A stretch of DNA of 64,000 bases from Phragmites australis (Eukaryota; Streptophyta; Magnoliopsida; Poales; Poaceae): contig NC_084940.1 of NCBI RefSeq assembly GCF_958298935.1, positions 1,704,001-1,768,000 of the forward strand, in the 5' to 3' direction. The position numbers and the translations under genes are program-made. The notes beneath the pieces were generated by a model, which worked only from the letters and a program-made list of their open reading frames with translations, was not told where the DNA came from and ran no database searches. This document shows, piece by piece, positions 47,383-57,724 of the stretch. Each line of letters begins with the position of its first letter. The first letter of the stretch is position 1.

Positions 47383-47617
47383 ATGTAATATAGAGAGGAG
47401 AGGGGGAGGGGGTGAGGCAGACTCGGAGAGGAAGAAGGTGGTGTTCAAACTGGGCGACGGCGGCAATCTTGGTGATCGTCGGTGATGAACATCTACCTTG
47501 TATAGCTACTCTACTTAAGTGCTAGTTATCTTGTCGAATGGGTTGTTAACATATGATATTAGAGCTAAGTTGGATCCACCTCACGATCACCGCACGAGAT
47601 TTCAGTTGTGTCAATAG

Positions 47618-48600
47618 GTGATGGCTTCGGTGAAAGGGGAGGAGCATGGTGGCGTTGCAGTGGTTGCATTGGATGAAAGGTGGAGATCGAGGATGGACCA
47701 ATTGAGTCTGGTGGTGAGCGAGATGCAGGGAGTGATGCAACAGATCATCGCTTCTCAAGTTGCTATGGAAGCATGGCAACTGGGCATCGAGACGAAGGTG
47801 ACAGAAGTGCAGACTTCGGTGTCAAAACTAAGGAGAAAGATTGATAAGTTGTTGATGAAGTCATCCAAGTCATCTCATGAGAAGAGATCATGTGAGGCGT
47901 CGACTTCCGCCCACCTGGGAGTTTCTTCCTTTGTGGAGACGTTTGGGCCAGAGGGCCACCGATCTGCTCACAATCACCGGAGGTTTGGAAACAGGGTGGT
48001 GACCACCCTAATTCCACCTCTGGTCACAGGTGCGTTGTGCTATGAGTCTTCAACTCTAGTCCCTCTCCTATCAACTCCAGTTTGTCTAGGATAACTCAGG
48101 GATTGGGGGCGACTTTTCCTCAATTGAGTTTCCCAAAATTCGATGGTGTCAATCCCAGATTATGGAAGAAACATTGTGAAACATTCTTTGAATTGTATGG
48201 TGTTCCAATAGAGTTGTGGGTGAGGTGGGTTTTCATGCATTTTGAGGGAGCTGCTACTCTTTGGCTGCAATCGATAGAACATAGAGTGTCCTTTATGCAG
48301 TGGGAGGAATTGTGCACTTCTTTATGTTCTAGATTTGGTAGAGATCAGTACCATCAGCTTATTCATAATTTTTTTCATGTCAACCAAACTGGAATTGTTG
48401 AAGAGTATATTGAACAGTTTGACAATTTAGTTCATCAATTAATGGCTCATGATACCAATCTGAATGCTACCTTACCTACCACTAGGTTTATTGATGGTCT
48501 TAAAAAAGATATTAGAGTTGTTATCCTAATTCAACACCCCATATATTTGGATACTGCTAGCTCGTTGGCTTTGTTGCAGGAGGAAGTGCTGAGTTAGTCC
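47618..48600 (+). pseudogene. Ty3/gypsy gag
   Basis: The first frame (47621-48094) starts MASVKGEEHGGVAVV and includes a heptad-like stretch MDQLSLVVSEMQGVMQQIIA. The second frame (about 48082-48597) contains the retrotransposon gag capsid domain, with PKFDGVNPRLWKKHCETFFE, VFMHFEGAATLWLQSIEHRV, WEELCTSLCSRFGRDQYHQL and VEEYIEQFDNLVHQLMAHD. The pieces overlap in different frames, so at least one frameshift has occurred. The gag protein would build the virus-like particle in which reverse transcription takes place. Confidence 0.75.
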
Positions 48601-48964
48601 ACCAAAAGAACTCTGAAGAAAGGGGACATTGGAGATTTCATGGGCTAAGTCGGTACCAGTATATTCTGCTCCACAGAATGCTGTAAGGGCACCAGTATTT
48701 CCCTTACCAACACCACCAGTAGCAAACAAACCAAGTGCTCAGGCTGTGTCAGATGAGAAGAAAAGTATTTATTCAAATACTAGGTGTATGAAAAAGTCTG
48801 AAGACAGATTATGAGCCTTGAGATCATACCACAAAGCCAAAGGATTATGTTATACTTTTGGATAGAAGTGGAGCTATACTCACAAGTGTTCTTCCGCAGC
48901 GCCTTTACATATAGTAGAGGAGATGTGGACAATTGTGGCTGAAAATGGAAGTAGTGAATAGATT

Positions 48965-49366
48965 ATGGTAGATCAAGATGTAGCTAAGGTCCCTGAATCA
49001 GGTGACCAGTTACTTTCTATCTCTAAACAAGCCATTACAGGCACTGAATCTAGCAATACTATCAGATTATTGGGATATGTGGGCAATGTAGAAGTTTTGA
49101 TGTTGATTGATTCTGACAGTTTTTCTAGTTTTCTTAGTTCTCATTGTCTAATTGAAATCCCTGGTGTGCAAACATTAACTAAATCAATCAAGGTGAAAAT
49201 TGCTGATGAAGGGTTGTTAGAGTGCACTCAGGAAATTCCTTGTTGTGGCTGGCTTTGTCAGGGCCATACTTTCTGCTCTCACTTCAAGATCCTACCTCTA
49301 GGATGTTATGATGTGGTATTAGGTATGGATTGGCTAGAGGAGCATAGTCCCGTGAATGTGAACTAG
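48965..49366 (+). pseudogene. Ty3/gypsy aspartic protease region
   Basis: The translation includes LLGYVGNVEVLMLIDSDSFS, then SFLSSHCLIE, and ends DVVLGMDWLEEHSPV. The second block is the conserved C-terminal motif (LGMDWL) of gypsy retroviral-like proteases. The catalytic D-S/T-G triad reads IDSDS here (Gly replaced by Asp), so the protease is probably inactive. Confidence 0.72.
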
Positions 49367-49559
49367 TTAACCAAGTGTACGACATTCCCTCATAAACAAT
49401 CTAGCATCACTCTTCAGGGTATCAAACCTTCTATCATTACTTGTGCTATGGTCACACTGAATCAGTTGGAATTCTTGATGGAATAGGATTCATTTTTGTA
49501 GTTTTTTTAGCTGTGTACAATTGAATCAATTAATTCTAACAAGGACATTCCACCTGCTG

Positions 49560-50135
49560 TCCAATCATTACTGCAAAAGTTTGAGCATATGTTCACAGAA
49601 CCACATGAACTTCCCCCAAAATGGCAATTGGATCACAACGTACCCTTATTACCAGGAGCTCAACCATTTTGGCTTCGAACTTACAGGTATAATCCTGCTC
49701 AGAAAGACAAAATAGAAAACCAAGTATCGAACATGTTGGCCAACGGTATTATTAACCACAGTGTAAGCCCCTTTGCTTCTCTAGTCCTTTTAGTGAGAAA
49801 AAAGGATGGTAGTTGGTGTCTTTGTGTGGATTACCATAGGTTGAATGCATATACTATTAAGAACAAATACCCCTTGCCATAATTGATGACTTACTTGATG
49901 GACTCTCGGGGGCTGCAATCTTCTGTAAGTTGGATCATTGAGCAGGCTATCATCAAATCAGTATCAAAGAGGGAGATGAATATAAAACATCATTTTAAAC
50001 ACATAGTGGTCACTATGAGTACAAAGCAATGCCATAACAGAAGCCCTAGCTACCTTCCAAGGTATTATGAATTCAGTGTTGTCTTTATTGTTAAGAAAAT
50101 GTGTAGTTGTATTTATTGATAAAATATTGGGATGT
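49560..50135 (+). pseudogene. Ty3/gypsy reverse transcriptase, N-terminal part
   Basis: The translation reads [20 protein letters not shown], then [40 protein letters not shown] and [20 protein letters not shown]. These are the classic first blocks of gypsy reverse transcriptase. Beyond 49880 similarity continues through several frameshifts (DDLLDGLSGA, SIKEGD) to FIDKILG. The conserved YVDDILV site is thus degraded, and the rest is deleted. Confidence 0.8.
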
Positions 50136-50824
50136 GGGCTTGTTTTCTTAGCTCAAACAGTTTTATTTCTCCGTTTTTACTATGAGTTGTTACTCTGTTT
50201 AGTCTAGATGACATATATGAATTTTTTACATAAAAAATTAGGTATATATATATGTACACCTAAGTCTCTTCTTGTGCCCTCCTCTGCTTGTACGTTGTGA
50301 CCTTGGTTGACTACTGAAATGGCAGCAGCGCTCTTCAGGTAAAGTGGCGCTGGCTGTAAAAGACCAAAGCCATTTCCATGGGTCGCAGTGAAATTGGAAC
50401 ACATTCTAAGTTCGAAAATTAAGTACAGCCAGACTGCGCATGTTTGACTCATCTCGTACAGATTTCGAAACTCAGTTTTCAGTTCACATTTTCAGCCAGC
50501 TAATGGTGCATCTAAATGTTCCGAGTTTTGCTACTCTATGTTTCCATCCTTGACACTGTTAAGTATCACCTCAGCTGCAGTGTAAACTCGTGGATTATGC
50601 TACAATTTACCAGTTCATACACAAGGATTTACCAGTGCAAAAACAGAAGCATACATACATATGGTACATCATATCCTACACAATAAAATCAGGCAAGCTG
50701 ACCATAACATGTTTTACACACAAACTGCTACAGTATTTAGCAGCAGAAACGAACCATAAACCAGGATCAAACCAATAACAAAACATAAATGAGATGCCAA
50801 TCTCTAAAGCGAAAGGAAAAGAAA
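50136..50824. other. Intergenic; includes dispersed repeat copy 2 and the 3' flank of the lectin-like gene
   Basis: 50389-50455 matches 46731-46800. The rest probably contains the 3' UTR of the minus-strand gene starting at 52156. Nothing else recognised. Confidence 0.4.
50389..50455. repeat. Dispersed direct repeat, copy 2
   Basis: Matches 46731-46800 over about 67 bases with several substitutions and a 3-base gap (AAAATT(ATT)AAGTACAGC). It lies beyond the truncated end of the gypsy element. Confidence 0.75.
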
Positions 50825-52156
50825 TTAGAAGCCAAAACAGAGAGCCATCAGAGCAGCCAAAGCCACGCACACGGCCACTCTGCCGCGCTCATTTCTTGAC
50901 CACCCGCCAGAGCTGTCCTCCAACGGCTGCCCTGCGCCGTTCAGCAGCTGCTGCTGGCCGAACACGCCTTGCCCTTGTTGCTGCCCGGGCTGGCCTAAGG
51001 GGTGCACGGCTCCCGCACCATGGCCTGCCGGCGCCAGCGCGTCAGGCAGCGGCGGCGAGGCTGCGAAGGGCAAGTCGTGATGCGGCGCCCCGTGCGTGTG
51101 CGGCATGCCGACAGGCGATGACGCCGAGAATGGCACGCCACCTGGTGAGCCTGGTTCGCCAGGTGACGCGGTGGTGCCCGAGAATGCTGGGCCGGGGGAT
51201 GCCTCGCCGGAGACGCCGGTCGCCGGGGCGGCGAGTGGGGCCGTGCCGAAAGGTGGCATTGGCGTTTGAGGGCCAAAGGGAGCCGGAGCGGGTGGCGGCG
51301 ACGAAAGCAGTGGCTGGTCCGGTGACATGACAGCCGGCGGGGGTGCCAGCGGCTGGTCCGGCAAGTCTGGAAACGTGTAAGCCGGCGGGGGTGGCAGTGA
51401 CAGGTCGGGTGATGCGTCTGCTGGAGGCGGTGCCAGTGGCTGTTCGGGCGCCGTGTCAAGTGGCGGCTGGGTCGGCAAGTCGGGAAACGTGTCGACTGGT
51501 GGCGGCGCCGGTTGGTCTCCAGAAAAGTCCGTGCTCCCCGTACCGGCAAGAGTCGCTGTCGGCGGTGTCACGAGCTTTGTGCTGGCTGTGGACAGCGGTG
51601 GGAGCGCTTCCATCGAAGGTGCCGACGACACCGGCAAGGGTGCCCCGCATTGCTGCCCCGTCCAGGGCTCACCGCTCGCCGTCCACACCGTCACACCTTC
51701 CTTGCTAACAATCTTCATGTCGCCGCCGTCATCAATGCTCAGCGTCTCCGGATCGGCATCGATCCCGGTGTCCCACAACGAGTGCCCGCCGGCGAAGAGC
51801 TCGAGCCCCACCGGCGAGAACGCCAGGTCGCACGCGTCGGCGCCGCCCACCGGGGTGCAGTCTGACTCCCACACGCTGTTGCTGCTGCCGCCGCCCGCTT
51901 GCTGGATTTGGACGTAGCACGTGTCCCCGCCGAGGCCACCGGCGCTGTCCACGGCGCGGCGGAGGTACGCTGCGTACGACCCGGAGGGAGAGGTGAGGAA
52001 CGGCAGCGCGCTCTGGCCGTCGGTGTCCGGAATAACGTCCGGTGCGACGGTGGCGATGACCTGCTGCTCGGTGCTCCTTGAGACGTAGTAGTTTGAAGAG
52101 ACGGCGATGGAGCCGGAGAAGTGCGCCAAGAGGAGGAGGATGGCAAGGGAAGCCAT
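50825..52156 (-). CDS. Proline-rich, probably GPI-anchored protein with bulb-lectin-like N-terminal domain
   Basis: Intronless, 443 residues. It starts MASLAILLLLAHFSGSIAVS, a clear signal peptide. Residues about 30-165 resemble a bulb-type lectin fold: YVQIQQAGGGSSNSVWESDC, CDLAFSPVGLELFAG and LSIDDGGDMKIVSKEGVTVW have the W-S/T-D...L-L-DDG-L-I...VW pattern. The exact mannose-binding QxDxNxVxY motif is not present. Residues about 170-400 are a Pro/Ser/Ala-rich linker with repeated DxFPDLPxQPLAPPPA-like units, as in cell-wall hydroxyproline-rich glycoproteins. The C-terminus (SSGGWSRNERGRVAVCVALA to the end) has small residues, then a hydrophobic tail, a likely GPI signal. Predicted location is the cell surface or wall. 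Function is unknown. The ATG at 52156 is chosen because it starts the signal peptide. Confidence 0.8.
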   Translation of the reverse strand: MASLAILLLLAHFSGSIAVSSNYYVSRSTEQQVIATVAPDVIPDTDGQSALPFLTSPSGSYAAYLRRAVDSAGGLGGDTCYVQIQQAGGGSSNSVWESDCTPVGGADACDLAFSPVGLELFAGGHSLWDTGIDADPETLSIDDGGDMKIVSKEGVTVWTASGEPWTGQQCGAPLPVSSAPSMEALPPLSTASTKLVTPPTATLAGTGSTDFSGDQPAPPPVDTFPDLPTQPPLDTAPEQPLAPPPADASPDLSLPPPPAYTFPDLPDQPLAPPPAVMSPDQPLLSSPPPAPAPFGPQTPMPPFGTAPLAAPATGVSGEASPGPAFSGTTASPGEPGSPGGVPFSASSPVGMPHTHGAPHHDLPFAASPPLPDALAPAGHGAGAVHPLGQPGQQQGQGVFGQQQLLNGAGQPLEDSSGGWSRNERGRVAVCVALAALMALCFGF

Positions 52157-53040
52157 GGTGAGATGTTATGATCTTGGCAACGGGAGGGGTAGGGTTTTTG
52201 AAGCGAGGTAGAAGAGGGTTTGGTGCAGCTTTGTGGAGCAACTCTGGTGTAGTGGTAGTAGGAAAGAGGTGAGCATTGCATGGAGTAGAGGGAATCCTAA
52301 TCCTAGTCCTGTTTGGGTTAGGTTTCAGGCAGTGAAGATAGCATATCTCTGGCTAGTGGCTTAGTAGTTAGTGCAATGGATTTGGGTGGTCATGGACACA
52401 TGGCATTCTTATTGAGATCAACTGTTCCAATAGTTAGGGCATTAGGTGACACGCTAATGCAGTCGGTGTATCGAGTAGATGCAGCCTTTCAATCTGTTTC
52501 GACAATTCAGGATGACTTGTACTTTGCCGCCGTTGGTTTTATAAACTCGCATAAACAAAGAGGAAACCATTATGCCAACCACGAAGGTTAATATACTTGT
52601 AAGTGTGAACCTTTCCAACAGATCAATGACAGTCAATTCACACTGACAAGTAGCAAAGATAAGCCAAACCGACCCCGTCACAGATGTTACTTCGTCAGAC
52701 TCACGGACGGCAATCACAAATATAATAAACCCATGTATGTAACTATATATGTCATATGAGGTGAATTTGCAAGAGAGAAGTTTGGCATGCTAATAAGTTC
52801 AGAATAAAAAATGGAAAACATGCTCAGCAAAAAAGTACAGCTTTCATATCCAACAAGTATCAGATCGTTTGCAAAGGCGGGCAGAATAGCACAAGCATAC
52901 AGCTACATGTTTGCAAGCAACACTAATTCCTGTTCCACTCATGTTACATTGCATCATTCTCATATCCTTTTGAGTGTTATAGTAATTCCAGACATCCAAA
53001 GTACAAATAATTTAGCTCTCTGTGTGTGATGTTCTACACT
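52157..53040. other. Promoter side of the lectin-like gene and 3' flank of XCT
   Basis: Both neighbours are on the minus strand, so this holds the promoter and 5' UTR of the lectin-like gene and the 3' UTR of XCT. No further gene seen. Confidence 0.4.
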
Positions 53041-56000
53041 CTAATCCCCATGGATTGTGTAGCGCTCCCACTTTTTAGTTGGGTCATAGATCTGCAAGGC
53101 AACCAAAAGTATTAGTGAATGAAAGAAATTGCTGTCAAACCAAGCATTCCGCTATGAACAGATAGTTAAGAAGCATGAAAGAAAAAAGAGTAAATGTCAA
53201 ACCTCCCATCTTGAGGCAGGGAATATATGCTTGTTTTTCTCATACCAATGCCTCTCTACAACCTTCCCCGCGTGAGACTGCAGTTGTCAAACATGATATT
53301 AGAATGTAAAATGTGGGAACTATAAATGGATGACATTGCAAAACATTAGTCACCTCATCCTTTTCTTTTGTTGCATCAGCAATGGTACGCACATCCTCAT
53401 GAACATCAAAGTGGAAAAGCTGTGAATACAAATCAGTGTCAGTGGAAAACTCTTAGGTCATGAAGAGTTGGTTCATATGGCAAAACATAGGGATCTCTTA
53501 AGAATCGACAAGCAACTAGAATTCTGCCCTTTCATATTAGATTACAGAATAATTCGGTTTCAGCTTCAATATTCTTGAAATTATGAATTAATGAGGTCAA
53601 GACAGACAAAAGAAATTGCTATCCTTCTTTGATGCAATCAAAACAGTGATCAGTTGTCAGAATACAAGGATTAAGCAATTTAGAAACACCAACACAAAAG
53701 GAACTGCACATTGGTTACATATACAATTTTTCTAATAGCAAGGAAAGGCTTCAGAGCAACCAACATATTTGAGTGGAAAATAATATCCAGGTGTATAAAA
53801 GGAACAAAAATTACCGGTCCACTCTTGCCCCTCGCTTTGTTGATAATTAATTCATAGAAGCTGTGTTGCTGTCAAACAAATAAAGGAACATGTAATAAGA
53901 AAAGGGTCGAACTTACTTAAACAAAGTTATGTAATTTACAAGAGAACAAACTATGTTTGCATACATGAGGTATAATAAGATCTTCCTTCACGTAAAGTAG
54001 GTTCTCAACTGATGTTGTCCGTACTTCACGGAATTCAGGGGCAAGCTGCTGTTGAACAGTCCTTAGGAATTCTCCAATGGTGTCACCTTTACGGACCTGG
54101 CATCATAGTAGGCTTTGTTTTAATTGTATGGTCCACATGCTTAGAACAGCTGAACAAGAAGCAAGTTCATCGATGGTTAGAAATTAACCTGGATAGCTCT
54201 CCTGTGCCCAGTACCATCCCAGTAACTGTAAGTAATTGAAAGAGGTTCATCTGAAATATTACATATTTGGCTAATCAGTTAGGACGAAAAATTCTATGTA
54301 GAAATGTAGGTTGTAGTAGATTGATTAAAGGTGAATAATGCTATCAGAACGTGGCAATACTTTTGATCAATTCCTGCTCATGCAGCCACTGCTTCTTCAG
54401 TCGTTCTCGTTCTGCCTGTTCCTCTGCCTCCCTCTCTCTAATGGATCATTCTTAGCAAACAGCTTGCAGGTCAAAACAAAGCTTTGAATGAAGAATCAAT
54501 CAGCACTCCTAAGTGGTAGTCATAAACTAACAGAAATACCTGTCAGGTAGAAAACTTGTCTCGACAGTTGGATCCTTTCCAAGCTTGACAAGGCCATTTT
54601 TCTTTTGAGTTTCCTCTGTAGAGAATAACAAGAATTATGTTATTATTAGCTTTGGTGTAATTCTATTATTCTTGGGTAATTTCAAGTAATGTAAAAGTCA
54701 ACCGCAAAAAAAAGGGTACTTTAAACGTCTAAGAGATAGCAAGACATTGCTGGTGATAGTGGAAGAGAATTATGCCATTCTGAATTAAGCCCTGAAAATG
54801 ACTCATTTAATTCGCTTCATCTTATTTCAGTTTCAGTTGTTTCTCTACAGGTCATCTACACATGAAATTATCCAGTTAGCAAGATCATGATGACAACAAG
54901 GTCACTGCAATCTTGTGTCAATAAAACTTCACCTCTTCACCGGTTCAGCAATTGACACAAAGTTAAAAGCAATCAGCTCCCACGGAAGTAAGCTCTCAAA
55001 TTAAAAAATGTTACACAGCGAGAAACACAAGAATTCTCATTGGCCTAAAGCAACACCACAATCCTTCACCATAAATGATCGAACTTGAGAGCTATGATGC
55101 AACAAGCATTCATGGGAAGAAGAAAGAAACAAGTACAAGACCAAATAATATATAGATGTGCTACACTGAATATAATTCATCAACTGTGTCTGGGCTATGC
55201 TAGTAAATGAAATAAAGTGATATAATAAGCAACAATATGACCACGCAAGTAGGGAACTAACGAAACAAAGGGAAATTCTTGGTCAACAGATGATACAAAC
55301 TAAAAAGAGATCTGCTTGAGAAATGCCCATAAACAAGGTAGGGAAAAGTTAGAAAAGTGATAGGCCATGGATAGGTTAGAAGGAGCATACCATTCTCAAA
55401 ATCATCTTCATCACTTCCGTTCTCAATTTCGTCACAGAAAGATAAGCGTGGATCACCCCTCACTCTCCTCTTTTTCCTTTTCTGCATTTGCAATTCTTCT
55501 TCCCTAAAACAAACAACACATCATTGTTTGGTTGAGGGCAAGAATACAGCGAGACTTATGGTAGTGCCAAGCTAGGATTCAAAGTTCAAACTCACTCTTG
55601 TTGCAACTTTTGAAGCTTCTCTTTCTCTTCCTCCTCGATCTTGGTTCGTATGTTAACCCTCTGTTCAGGCACATGGACAATAAATTAGATGAAATAAAAA
55701 AAATCAACAAATGTGCCGGCGAATACTAGTGTATGCACAATTGGCTAATTACCTTCTCGACATACTGCTCCCTTGTGACCAGACCAACTGTTTCCTTCTT
55801 AAATGCGGTCTCAAGAATCTGAAATAACAGCTTGTAATGTTAGTTTGTACAACAAAACTCAATAGTATATACCACATAAAATGGCATCACTGCTTTCAGA
55901 AACTAAAAAATTGGGAAACGTGTGAAGAAGCATATATATGTTGTAGAACTGAAAAGACAGAAATCAGCCTATGACTGAGAACACACAAAATCCTATTTCT

Positions 56001-56582
56001 TCGTCAAACCCCCAATATAAGTAACTGTATCGAAATACTCCAAATTAAATCATGCACGCACAAATTAAACAGAGCATAAATCCTGCACAAACAAACAATA
56101 GCCACAGAAGCTGGTTTTGCTAGCTCCTCATGGAAACTGACAAAGCATAATCAGAACAGAACTGAGAGTATCAACGAAAGGCCAGTTCCCGCGACACTAC
56201 TTTCAGTCAGTACTTTAAACTAGAAGAGAGTAATCTAGCTCAAGTAGAACTAACTACGCAGTGAAATTACAGCTGATTATAAGAGACGATTCCTGGGCAA
56301 GACTAGCGACTAATCAGCAAATTACGAGGACACCGAAAGGATTGACAGAGTTTGGTGGACAGCTAGAGATGCAGAGGAGCGGACAAGGGAAGCGAAGCGC
56401 GCCGTGACGGTGATTACCTCGGAGGTGCTGGAGCCGAACTGGAGGAGGCCGGGCTGGCCGTCGGAGGACTTGTTCTTGAGCTCCTCGATCTTGCGGCGCT
56501 CGGCCTCGCGCTGCTTCTCCAACCGCCGGATCTTCACCGCGTCCTGCGCCGTACCCACGTACCCATCGCCGAACCCCGACAT
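53041..56582 (-). CDS. XCT: XAP5 family protein XCT (XAP5 CIRCADIAN TIMEKEEPER), twelve exons
   Basis: Predicted 333-residue nuclear protein, about the length of Arabidopsis XCT. Exons (minus): 56582-56418, 55818-55753, 55660-55596, 55503-55391, 54615-54540, 54437-54361, 54250-54189, 54096-53965, 53868-53815, 53419-53354, 53277-53203, 53091-53041; all introns GT-AG and all phases join. It starts MSGFGDGYVGTAQDAVKIRR, followed by a charged coiled-coil region (REAERRKIEELK, EEEEKEKLQKLQQE), a basic cluster QKRKKRRVRG and an acidic stretch ENGSDEDDFENE. The conserved XAP5 domain covers the C-terminal half: [77 protein letters not shown], ending YTIHGD. XCT acts in circadian timing, light signalling and small-RNA/splicing homeostasis in Arabidopsis. 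It appears intact. Confidence 0.95.
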
Positions 56583-57724
56583 CCTCCTCACCTCCCGTGA
56601 GGGAGCCTTACCCCCTTCACCCTTCGCCTCCTAGGTCAGCGGACAGTTGCGGACCGGGAGAAATTTGCAGCCGACGGACGGAGGGCGGAGACGGCCGCCG
56701 GCGCGGGGTTGGGGCAACGAGAGCGGAAGGCGGAGGCGACAGGGATTTGGAGGTCGCGTCGGGTCGCGACTCGCTGCTGCGGCACCGGTCAGGCCTGCCG
56801 AGGTGATGGGTGGGCCGAACCGACTTGTTGTTTGAGCCTAACAAGTAGTTGGGCCACGTTTCAGTCGGATTGATTGATATGGTAACGTAGTATTTGGTTA
56901 TCCGAATTTGTCTATTTTACGGAAAAGCGTACTTGGTTATCTGTGTCTATTGCTTTAATCTGGTCTGAGCATGAAGCTCGATTGCAGCTTAATCCGGTGA
57001 ATACAGGTTCCTGTATTTACTTGTATAGATGAACTTATCTGTTAATGTTATAAAATTATCTTTATATGAGTAATCAATTATAACCTTAACTTATATATCA
57101 TATTCAAACGACATCAGATTCGATTAACTAATAAAAAAATTCAGCTCAGACTATCTAAACATATATGACTAATATAATATTTTTTTTCAATAAATATAAC
57201 TATGTTTAACATGTTTTAGCTCAATCTGGATATATGATTTGCCAGACATATTCAAGCAACCAAATACCCCATATATATTCGTCAGGTTTCAAAGTTTCAG
57301 ACCACTGACGGCTTACCTCTTAACATGTGAGCACAGTTCAGTGAAGAGCGGATACTTGTGCTCCGCATTGCAGATTTGTTTTCAAACTTTGCGATTCTCG
57401 GCATGTGCGCTCGCATGTGGTATGTGTAGACTGTAGTAACTTTTGTTTAAAAGAAAACACCTGTACAAAAAGAAAAAAAAAGCACTATTTGTCCAAAATG
57501 ACAGAGGAAAAAGGTTTAGCATGTTGAGAGTTCATCTCATAACAAAACACAGGGAAAGTCTAACAATCATACAGGTTGGTTTAGACATAGGCTTAAGAGC
57601 CACACAAGTACAAGTCCAATTCAGCAATGCTCCCTAACTTACTAGGGTACCCGAAAACAAACAGAAATCATTCAGAATCTTGATGTCAATAGACAACATG
57701 CGACGGCAATCATCGACGAAGTAG
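56583..57724. other. XCT promoter side and 3' flank of the bZIP-like gene
   Basis: 56583-56850 is GC-rich and likely the XCT 5' UTR/promoter. From 56870 the DNA is AT-rich with no recognised element. 57500-57724 is the probable 3' UTR of the bZIP-like gene. Confidence 0.4.

Larger units (their letters stand above)
47150..50135 (+). mobile_element. Truncated Ty3/gypsy retrotransposon
   Basis: A 5' LTR probably ends at about 47551 (GGTTGTTAACA), followed by a degraded primer-binding site (TGATATTAGAGC, compare TGGTATCAGAGC). Then come gag, protease and the start of reverse transcriptase, all in disrupted frames. The element stops at about 50135, just after the FIDKILG remnant of the RT active-site region. 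RNase H, integrase and the 3' LTR are missing. The left boundary of the LTR is not resolved. Confidence 0.8.
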
